Shown: positions 46,863 through 55,190 of the stretch, one piece after another
Numbering within the stretch: the first letter of the stretch is position 1
Layout: the number at the start of each line of letters is the position of its first letter
DNA from: Mixophyes australis
Lineage: Eukaryota > Chordata > Amphibia > Anura > Limnodynastidae
Length of the DNA stretch: 64,000 nt
NCBI GenBank assembly: GCA_036250195.1
Contig: JAVHZZ010000002.1
Location: 368,716,624-368,780,623, forward strand
Direction: 5' to 3'
The notes under the pieces: generated by a model
Told to the model about the DNA's origin: nothing
Seen by the model: only the letters and a program-made list of their open reading frames with translations
Database searches by the model: none
Made by a program: the position numbers and the translations under genes

Positions 46863-47565
46863 TGACAGTATTATCATGAGCTTGTAGAACCAGTTGTAGA
46901 GGTCTTCACCTATAGCTGCCTTTCCCGTAGAGCTGAATATGCTCACAGGTACTCAGATGGCCCCAGGACTTAAACTCAATGTAGTACAAGCTTATGAACG
47001 TACTTCTGCCCGAGATAGCGGGAGATGGTACAAGCGGAGTAAGGGGCAAGCCAAAGGTCTTACGGTCTGAAGCAGGATACGTGGTCAGGTACAGGCAAAT
47101 GATCAGGGCTGGCAGCGATCAATGGAGGTCCAGGTAACAAGGCAAATGGTCAGGGCAACGAGCAAACAATCAAGGTCCAGGTTCCAGGCAAAAGGTCATA
47201 CACTGTAATCAATCCAAAGGTTTCACAAGCAACAGGAGAAGGCAAGCAGACAGGTAACTGAGCGCTATAACCGTCAGGGAGGCTAAGCCCTCCCTGCCTT
47301 ATATAAACAGGTTGGCCAATGGGAGCAGGGGAGCACAGGAGGAGGTAATATGCCCCTAGGTGAATAATAATAAATTTAGACAGATGCGCACACACCTGGC
47401 TGCACCCGATGCCGAAACGCGGCGCTAGAAAGGACAGTGTCCTGACCGTTGCCTTAGCAACGGCCGGGGTGAATACCTGAAGTGACGTGCCGGTTGTCAT
47501 GGAGATGGCCAAGACGCAGCTGAGCAGTGAGTCGCGGCGGCTGGGCACTATCGTGGCTCGTAACA
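46863..47565 (-). mobile_element. Solo LTR of a gypsy-type element
   Basis: On the minus strand it begins TGTTACGAGCCACG and ends near GATAATACTGTCA, about 703 bp. It has a TATA box (GTTTATATAAGG, around 47297-47308 on the minus strand) followed ~40 bp on by GGTTATAGCGCTCAG. It shares ordered blocks with the LTR fragment at 3280-3976. No internal region flanks it. A clear 5-bp duplication was not found, so the exact ends are provisional. Confidence 0.6.
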
Positions 47566-48446
47566 GATATATTACAGTGTGACCTGTATTAGGCTGGTGA
47601 TGGCTGCGGTTTTTCTAGGGAGACCCTAATCTGTTTATCCGCCTGCATTGGTAGTAACCAGCTCAGGCTAAGTGAACTGGTGCTTAGTTTCCTTTGGGGC
47701 AAGGAGTCACTTGCACATATTTTTGCACCAGGGAGATACACCAACTGACAGATGTACATGTGTTTGCATCCAGGTCTATGTCAGTCGCATTTATAGGAAC
47801 GTGTCCTTTCTGTACTCGGGGTATTCTTTCCCACCCCTTTCCACCACTGTTCCGCCTCTCTAAGCGTAAAGAGTCGTAAATAAAAGGCGAGACTGAATCC
47901 ACATACAGATATATGCCTATGCTTTTATGCAAATTACACTGAAGCCCATAGTGTGCATACAATTGTTCTCACATACTGCTTTTAAATGTGAGTGTATAGA
48001 AGAAAGCAAGTTTTTGGATGGGTTCACACATCTCTAGACCTGATTCTGATCTGCTTGCTCCAAGATTAATATCCATTTCACCTTAACATGTATCTTACTC
48101 TAACATATTACATGGTACCTGCATCATAATGCATTCTGCTCATGATGCTCACAATTCTTGTAAGACATGTAGATATCACTGTGTTATGGTCTGATGGCTG
48201 CTTTGGATGGTCTGCTACTAAGATTGCCCTGACACCAGGAAAATAATGGACCTTTAATCATATAGGCAAATGCTGAAGGTCTGTCTGTCAGCCATCCTGG
48301 TACATTGTGGTTGGATTCTAATCTCAATTCTTGATCCACTGGTATGGCTAACCCAGTTGTGAATCCAACCCAGGGCCTGTCCATGAGCAGTCAACACAGT
48401 GGACCTTTAACTTACTATACAGTCCTTCCAGTCTAGTGCACTGTAA
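47566..48446. other. Unassigned spacer before hAT copy C
   Basis: No supported gene or repeat. Confidence 0.45.
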
Positions 48447-48471
48447 CTAATAACTAGAGATGGGCGGGTCC

Positions 48472-48539
48472 GGTTCTCCGAGAACCGAACCCACCCGAAC
48501 TTTGGGTATCCGAGTACCGAGCTGAGCAGCTCGGTACTC
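48472..48539 (+). repeat. Subterminal palindromes of the hAT 5' end
   Basis: Two hairpin-forming inverted repeats. 48472-48486 has 7-bp arms GGTTCTC/GAGAACC. 48512-48539 has perfect 13-bp arms GAGTACCGAGCTG/CAGCTCGGTACTC around AG. The same bases occur in copies A and B, and analogous palindromes in D and E. Subterminal sites of this kind bind transposase in hAT elements; that role here is inferred. Confidence 0.85.
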
Positions 48540-48810
48540 TCCCGCCCATTCCGAATCCAAATCGAGGCCGAACGTCATTGTGACGTTGTCGGATCTCGGG
48601 ACTCGGTTCTCGCGATACTTCAACTTTATAAATACACGCCTCCACAGCAATCCATCGCCATTTGACAGAGGGAGAGAGCAGGGTGTAGTCATAGGCTAAT
48701 TAGAGCAGGGACAGAGAATACAATATTGTTCTTGCAATTGCTCTAACCAAAATCGCTAGTGCAGAGAGGAGGATAGAGGTTTATTATTTTTTCTTCATAT
48801 TTGGCACTCC

Positions 48811-49910
48811 CCAGCGCTTTTGGGGTGTCCCCCATAATTGTGCATTAATATTTCTGGCTGTCAAAAGTCATATCTGTCAGCAGTATCTACTAAATAATTT
48901 GTAGCACACCTCAGTGTTTTTGGGGTGTCCTCCCTAATTGTGCATTAATATTTCTGGCTGTCAAAAGTCATATCTGTCAGCAGTATCTACTAAATAATTT
49001 TTAGCACTCCTCAGTGTTTTTGGGGTGTCCTCCCTAATTGTGCATTAATATTTCTGGCTGTCAAAAGTCATATCTGTCAGCAGTATCTACTCAATAATTT
49101 TTAGCACTCCTCAGTGTTTTTGGGGTGTCCTCCCTAATTGTGCATTAATATTTCTGGCTGTCAAAAGTCATATCTGTCAGCAGTATCTACTAAATAATTT
49201 TTAGCACTCCTCAGTGTTTTTGGGGTGTCCTCCCTAATTGTGCATTAATATTTCTGGCTGTCAAAAGTCATATCTGTCAGCAGTATCTACTCAATAATTT
49301 TTAGCACTCCTCAGTGTTTTTGGGGTGTCCTCCCTAATTGTGCATTAATATTTCTGGCTGTCAAAAGTCATATCTGTCAGCAGTATCTACTCAATAATTT
49401 TTAGCACTCCTCAGTGTTTTTGGGGTGTCCTCCCTAATTGTGCATTAATATTTCTGGCTGTCAAAAGTCATATCTGTCAGCAGTATCTACTCAATAATTT
49501 TTAGCACTCCTCAGTGTTTTTGGGGTGTCCTCCCTAATTGTGCATTAATATTTCTGGCTGTCAAAAGTCATATCTGTCAGCAGTATCTACTCAATAATTT
49601 TTAGCACTCCTCAGTGTTTTTGGGGTGTCCTCCCTAATTGTGCATTAATATTTCTGGCTGTCAAAAGTCATATCTGTCAGCAGTATCTACTCAATAATTT
49701 TTAGCACTCCTCAGTGTTTTTGGGGTGTCCTCCCTAATTGTGCATTAATATTTCTGGCTGTCAAAAGTCATATCTGTCAGCAGTATCTACTCAATAATTT
49801 TTAGCACTCCTCAGTGTTTTTGGGGTGTCCTCCCTAATTGTGCATTAATATTTCTGGCTGTCAAAAGTCATAACTGTCAGCAGAATCTACTAAATAATTT
49901 TTAGCACTCC
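48811..49910 (+). repeat. 100-bp subterminal tandem array, 11 units (copy C)
   Basis: Eleven exact 100-bp units end 19 bp before the transposase ATG. Units mix the 'taaat' and 'tcaat' variants: taaat in the first, second, fourth and last, tcaat in the others I read. Confidence 0.95.
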
Positions 49911-49929
49911 CCAGTGGTTTGCGCTCAGA

Positions 49930-52156
49930 ATGGATTCAAAGCAGTCCACATATGATCTAAATGAGCAACCAGGTTCTGTCACCAGTCCTGATGTTAGTGT
50001 TCCCAGTACGTCATCTGGCCAAGGCGATGTCAAACAACAGAGTGTTTTCAAATTAGTGCAAAAAACAAAAACAAAAAAAAAATTTACTGTATTGAAGCGA
50101 AAAAGAAGTGTAACTGAGCAAAAGTTAAGTGACGATAAAAAAAAAATTGCAAGCATGCCATTCTACACACGCAGTGGCAAAGAGAGAATGAGGCCTTCAC
50201 CTTTGGCTATTAGTGGCAGATCCCAAAAAGTTACCCAGGCTACAATTGGTGCACAACTACTGTTACGCGTCAAAGCTGAGCTGCAAGATAACAGTGAGGC
50301 ATTACAGGAGAATATTTGCTCTGATTCACAAATGACAACAATCCCTGTGGAGAGTCCATCCAACAGTGGGATGTCTAATCGTGAGCATTCTGCTGATGTG
50401 TGCCTTAATAGCCCGAGTGTAGCCGGTGATACCCAAATTGAGGATGCCACTTTGGAATTAGAAGAGGATGAGGGGGAGATTTGTGTAGGCGACGAGGGCG
50501 CTAATGAGGATGTTGATGAGGATGAGGTTGTTTGTGTAAGTCCTGCACCAGTGGCAGCAGTTCTGGCACGTGACAAGAAAAAGGCCATTGTCATGCCTGG
50601 GCATAAAACAAAAAAATCCACTTCTTATGTGTGGAATTATTTCTACCCAAATCCAGACAACAATTGTATAGCCATTTGTAGTGTATGTGAAGCCACAGTC
50701 AGTCGAGGGAGGGACCTTAACCATCTTGGAACCTCGTCTATGTTACGCCATTTAACGAGAGTTCATGGCAAAGTGTTGGGAAAAGCTGAAAGTTCTTCCC
50801 AAAAGAATACAAGCACTCCCTCATCAGCTAAGACCCTCCGCTCACCGACATACCGACGGCTACAAAATACACCCACCACACCATCCTCATCAATATCCTC
50901 AGTAGCGCTCGGAGTTAGCCCGGCATCCCACTTAAGGCTGGATGACTCCGGCACTATTATTGATTCCTCTGAAGAAAGCGTTAGTCCTGCTGCTGCTGTT
51001 GCTGCTGCTGGGGGTGAATCGTCATCCCAGAGGCAGGTGAATAAAATGAGCAGTCCTACATTTCAGCAATTAACTGTGAAACAATCATTTGCGAGGGGAA
51101 GCAAATATGACAGCAGTCACCCAGTCGCCAAGCGAATCACAGACGCCATGGCTGCAATGTTAGTGTTAGATCTGCGTCCAATCTCCACAATAAACGCAGC
51201 TGGTTTTTCACAGTTAATTGAGGTTTTGTGTCCGCGTTACAGAATTCCATCGCGACACCATTTCTCCCGTAAAGCTATTCCACAACTATACCAAAAAGTG
51301 TGTAAAAATGTAGAGATTGCGCTGAAAAATGCCATTCTGCCCACTGTTCACTTAACCACAGATATGTGGACAAGTGGAAGTGGCCAAACCAAAGACTATA
51401 TGACTGTGACAGCCCACTGGGTTGGTCATTCACCTTCACCAGCAGGAACAGCAGCAGCATGTACACCACTACGTAACATTTGTCACAGGCAGGCCACTCT
51501 TTGTATCACCGGCTTCACTAACAGGCATACGGCTGACAATTTGTTACGCAAACTGAGAGATGTGATTGATGCATGGCTTATACCACTCGGACTCTCCCCA
51601 GGGTATGTCATTTCAGATAACGCCAACAATATAGTGCGAGCATTACAGCTGGGTGATTTCCAACATATTCCCTGTTTTGCTCACACCATCAACTTGGTGG
51701 TGCAGAGCTTCCTACGAAATAACCGTGAGGTGCAGGAGATGCTTTCGGTGGCCCGTAAAATTTCAGGCCATTTCAGGCATTCAGCCACAGCATGTAGGAG
51801 ATTACAGCAGCTCCAAGAGCAGTTTAACTTGCCCTGCCACCAACTTAAGCAAGAGGTGGTAACTCGGTGGAATTCCACCCTGTACATGCTTCAGAGGATG
51901 GAGGAACAGCGCAAAGCCATCCAAGCATATTGCACAAGTCATGACATTGGGAAAGGAGGGGGGATGTATTTCACTCTTGCACAGTGGGGAATCCTTTCAG
52001 TGCTGTGCAAGGTGCTGAAACCATTTGAAGTTGTGACATGTGAGGTCAGTGCAGACTCTGCTAGTTTGAGCCAAGTCATTCCTTTAATTAGACTATTGGA
52101 AAAGCAGCTTGAGAAAATGAAGGAGGAGCTGAAAGCAAGCAATTCAGCAAAGTATG
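49930..52156 (+). pseudogene. hAT (Ac-type) transposase, 5' part, interrupted
   Basis: The ATG at 49930 directly follows the array and starts the same protein as in A and B. Visible parts: basic N-terminus (45-75); acidic run (~175-200); BED zinc finger C250-x2-C253...H274-x4-H279; first catalytic Asp D478 in TTDMWTS; second D563 in ISDNANN; the CxxH block C582/H585 (CFAHTIN); and the RW motif R646-W647 (VVTRWNST). The transposase would bind the element ends and excise it through hairpinned flanks, as hAT enzymes do. At codon 743 the chromovirus interrupts the frame and a stop follows at 52174-52176 inside its LTR. No other break was seen. Confidence 0.9.
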
Positions 52157-52228
52157 TGTCACTCACCGGACCGTGAGTGCCTCTTCCCGGACATTTGGGA
52201 GCCGTAGCCGTCCACCATCCTGAGGGTC

Positions 52229-52240
52229 TGCGCATGCGCA
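52229..52240 (+). promoter_or_regulatory. NRF1-type palindrome in U3
   Basis: TGCGCATGCGCA fits the NRF1 consensus exactly. It is ~70 bp upstream of the TATA box and is repeated in the 3' LTR at 58573-58584. Motif match only. Confidence 0.5.
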
Positions 52241-52301
52241 GCCCTTTTCTATACTTCAGTGTATACCCCTTTAACTCAATTGGCAGATCAGGCAACACTC
52301 C

Positions 52302-52309
52302 CTATATTA
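52302..52309 (+). promoter_or_regulatory. Predicted TATA box of the LTR
   Basis: CTATATTA lies about 31 bp before GCCTGATCTT, the expected start of the transcript. It is flanked by a 12-bp inverted repeat (AGATCAGGCAAC at 52285-52296, GTTGCCTGATCT at 52331-52342). Confidence 0.6.
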
Positions 52310-52333
52310 AGCACCTGTGGTCAACACCACGTT

Positions 52334-52343
52334 GCCTGATCTT
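52334..52343 (+). promoter_or_regulatory. Predicted RNA 5' end and self-primer
   Basis: GCCTGATCTT is the exact reverse complement of AAGATCAGGC just after the LTR (54247-54256). Its distance from the TATA box makes it the likely first bases of R. The 3' LTR copy is at 58678-58687. Confidence 0.6.
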
Positions 52344-52663
52344 GGAGTCTCATTCCCCATGAGTCTCTGAAGGTGTTCCTGTATTCCTCGTGTATTCAGC
52401 GCTGCTGATTCCTGTGGTTTCCAAACCACTTCTATCCCTGTGGTTTCCAAACCACTTCTACTACTGTGGTTTCCATACCACTTCTACCATCAACTGTATC
52501 ATCGTGACTGTTTGCTGATTCCTATCCGCTGCCTCCGTGCACTACAGTCTTCTAAACCACTTCAACGTTATTTTATATCAATGTGACTGTTTGCTCATTG
52601 CTATCCGCTGCCTCCGTGCACTCCAGCTTTTACTTCACTCACCTGCTTCTCATCAAGTCTGTT

Positions 52664-52990
52664 TGCTGATTCCTATCCGCTGCCTCCGTGCACTACAGTC
52701 TCCTGCTTGCAGCTCGCCTGTGTTCATCATCGTGACTGCCAGCTGATTCCTATCCGCTGCCTCCGTGCACTACAGTCTCCTGCTTGTAACTCGCCTGTGT
52801 TCATCATCGTGACTGCCAGCTGATTCCTATCCGCTGCCTCCGTGCACTACAGTCTCCTGCTTGTAACTCGCCTGTGTTCATCATCGTGACTGCCAGCTGA
52901 TTACTATCCACTGCCTCCGTGCACTACAGTCTCCTGCTTGCAACTCGCCTGTGTTCATCATCGTGGCTGCCAGCTGATTCCTATCCGCTG
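52664..52990 (+). repeat. 77-bp tandem repeat in the LTR leader
   Basis: About four units. AGCTGATT(C/A)CTATCC starts at 52741, 52818, 52895 and 52972. Partial earlier units begin near 52508 and 52590. An identical array lies in the 3' LTR, 6,344 bp downstream. Confidence 0.9.
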
Positions 52991-53769
52991 CCCTGTGCAC
53001 TGCAGACTTACCTCATCTCTGCTGTATCTTCCTCGAGACTGCCGCTTGCATTACTATCTGCTACACTTCGTGATCAACAGCTCCTGGCCTGCGCGGCACT
53101 CCTGTGTCCCATCGCTGTTGGTTCCTGTGGTTGCTACTGGTTACCTCCGTGTGCCGCTGAGTCCTGCTGCTGTGGTCAGCGCTATCGTCCATCTCCTGCT
53201 GATCCGCTCTCCACGCCTTCACGTGTTCCACTGGTCTCTACCCTCCTGTCAGCATTGGATTTGTATCTCATCTACTACCCTCTGCTGGATCATCTCCATT
53301 CTCCTGGGTCCCTTCTGAGTCCAGTTCCACGTGTTGCTGACTCCTGTGGATTCGTGTCCCTGTTGGTCTACTCACCTGTGCTCTGCACCTGCTAGACCGC
53401 TGCCTCACCTATCCAGGGACTTCCTATCCAGTCGGCCTCCAGCCGCTCAGGTACCGCTGCATTCCCATCTGACTGCTTCTGCTGAACCACGGTATGCATA
53501 CTTCTCATTGACTGTGCTGTGTATTGCATATCTTGCTGGACTGTGTTTGGTTCTCTCTGGAGTCTGCTATCCGCTGAGTCTATTGCTATCATTGACTGTG
53601 TTATCGTTGTGCTGGACTACTTCAAGAGACTTTCTAGATTGCAGACCTGCTCAGTCATTTATATATATATATATATCTATATTGTGCATATTACTGTGGA
53701 TCGTGTATAAGGTGCCTGTGTATATCCTGTGTTGCAGTCTTCCCTTGTGCACCTCCTCACATATATATT

Positions 53770-54029
53770 CAGTGGTACAACTTGCTGATGTCAGACCACT
53801 GATCCCTGTTTCCGGTATCACCTGTTCCATTATCCTCTCACATAGCAGTGGTACAACTTGCTACCGCAGACCACTGACTACCCGGATACCTCTACTTGGA
53901 TTCCATTCCTTCACTCAGACAGCGGTACAACTTGCTACCCGCAGACCGCTGACTCTCATCACCTCCTTGTTTCTGTTGGACATTCCTCCTCACTATAGCA
54001 GTGGTACAACTTGCTATCGCAGACCACTG
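53770..54029 (+). repeat. Four hairpin repeats in the LTR leader
   Basis: Units at 53770-53801, 53846-53876, 53920-53951 and 53999-54029 have the form CAGYGGTACAACTTGCT...GCAGACCRCTG. The arms pair in each. Unit 3 changes both arms (CAGCGG / CCGCTG), which keeps the stem. Confidence 0.85.
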
Positions 54030-54246
54030 ACTACCTTCACGTGCCCTTGTCCATACAGTTCCTTGTGTATTATTACCTCATTATTACCAGTGTTGCTAGT
54101 CATAGACTTTCCTGAGCATCTCATTGGCCATCATTTCATGTTCCGTGATCACCCAGCTACCAGAGTACCCTATTACCATCTACATTGCTCTGGTAAGCCT
54201 ACCATCTGGTGATCCCTGGGTAAAGACTCCTAGTGCCCGTGACAGT

Positions 54247-54256
54247 AAGATCAGGC
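54247..54256 (+). promoter_or_regulatory. Primer-binding site, self-priming type
   Basis: AAGATCAGGC begins two bases after the LTR. It is perfectly complementary to GCCTGATCTT at the predicted start of the element's own RNA. I see no match to a typical tRNA 3' end. Only one base separates it from the gag ATG. Confidence 0.65.
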
Positions 54257-54257
54257 C

Positions 54258-55190
54258 ATGACAGACCCAGATGCGGAACCTACCGCCAAAGAGATGCTGC
54301 AACATCTGGTTAGCCGTGTGGAGCAACAGGATGCCCGCCAACAGCTGTTACTTCAGTGTTATCAGTCATTAACCTCCCAAGGAACATCTGGACAGACTGT
54401 GACAGCTACTACTGAAGCTCCTGTGCTTTCCTCCGTTTCCCCATTGCCATCCCAGGTGTCTACAGCTTCCACGCTTCACCTGCCTACTCCGTCAAAGTAC
54501 GATGGAGACCCCAAAACTTGTAGGGGTTTCCTTAACCAATGTTCAGTCCATTTTGAGCTCCAACCTCAAAATTTTTCTACCCATCGTTCCAGAGTGGCCT
54601 ATCTTATCTCTTTGTTTTCAGGACAAGCCCTGGCTTGGGCCTCCCCTCTGTGGGAGAGGAACGATCCAATATTACAAGATAGTGCCAAATTCATTTCTAC
54701 ATTCCGAAGTGTGTTCGATGAACCAGGTCGTGTGACCTCCGCTGCTTCCAGCATCCTCCGTCTGCGACAAGGATCTCATACTGTAGGCCAGTACGTCATT
54801 CAATTTAGGATCTTAGCCTCTGAACTTCAGTGGAACACTGAAGCCCTAGTTGCCGCCTTCTGGCAGGGGCTTTCCGATAAAATTAAAAATGCACTGACTA
54901 CTCAAGAGCTTCCTTCGTCACTTGAAGATTTGATCTCTTTATGCCATCGTGTTGATATGAGATTTCGCGAAAGAGAGGCTGAGAAAACGACTTCTGCTAA
55001 AGCACCTCTTCGCTCTAACCCTCAATTTCGTCCAGTGTCACCCGCTGTGATTCCCATGGAGATAGGACGTTCCAAGTTATCTTCTGAGGAGAGGAAACGA
55101 AGAGTCAAGAATAGACTCTGTATCTATTGTGCTGATTCCACTCATGTCCTCAGCTCCTGCCCTAAGAGATCGGGAAATGCCAGGCCCTAA
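54258..55190 (+). CDS. gag: Chromovirus Gag
   Basis: 310 codons, open, starting 13 bp after the LTR. This is the first ATG after the LTR and reads MTDPDAEPTAKEMLQHL. The N-terminal third has a possible short coiled coil (LVSRVEQQDARQQLLLQ). The middle carries the retrotransposon capsid-like segment (KYDGDPKTCRGFLNQCSVHF ... FISTFRSVFDEPGR ... SDKIKNALTTQELPSSLEDL). The end has a CX2CX4HX4C zinc knuckle (CIYCADSTHVLSSC), which binds genomic RNA. Gag would form the cytoplasmic particle in which reverse transcription occurs. It ends at 55188-55190, just after the frameshift heptamer, so most product would stop here and a minority continue into Pol. Confidence 0.9.
   Translation: MTDPDAEPTAKEMLQHLVSRVEQQDARQQLLLQCYQSLTSQGTSGQTVTATTEAPVLSSVSPLPSQVSTASTLHLPTPSKYDGDPKTCRGFLNQCSVHFELQPQNFSTHRSRVAYLISLFSGQALAWASPLWERNDPILQDSAKFISTFRSVFDEPGRVTSAASSILRLRQGSHTVGQYVIQFRILASELQWNTEALVAAFWQGLSDKIKNALTTQELPSSLEDLISLCHRVDMRFREREAEKTTSAKAPLRSNPQFRPVSPAVIPMEIGRSKLSSEERKRRVKNRLCIYCADSTHVLSSCPKRSGNARP

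Larger units (their letters stand above)
52157..54244 (+). repeat. 5' LTR of the chromovirus
   Basis: From TGTCACTCACCGG to GCCCGTGACA. From the TATA box at 52302, U3 is only ~177 bp. The remaining ~1.9 kb would be R-U5 leader, rich in small hairpins: three GTGGTTTCC(A)AACCAC-type palindromes at 52418-52483, a 77-bp tandem repeat, and four CAGTGG hairpins. Long open frames within it are built of these repeats and are not taken as genes. Confidence 0.95.

Noticed and set aside
52919..54212. Open frames of 158, 126 and 293 codons, each present twice (again at 59263-60556)
   Set aside because: They lie wholly inside the LTRs, consist of 77-bp tandem units and hairpin repeats, and have no domain similarity. 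Their duplication is the LTR duplication.
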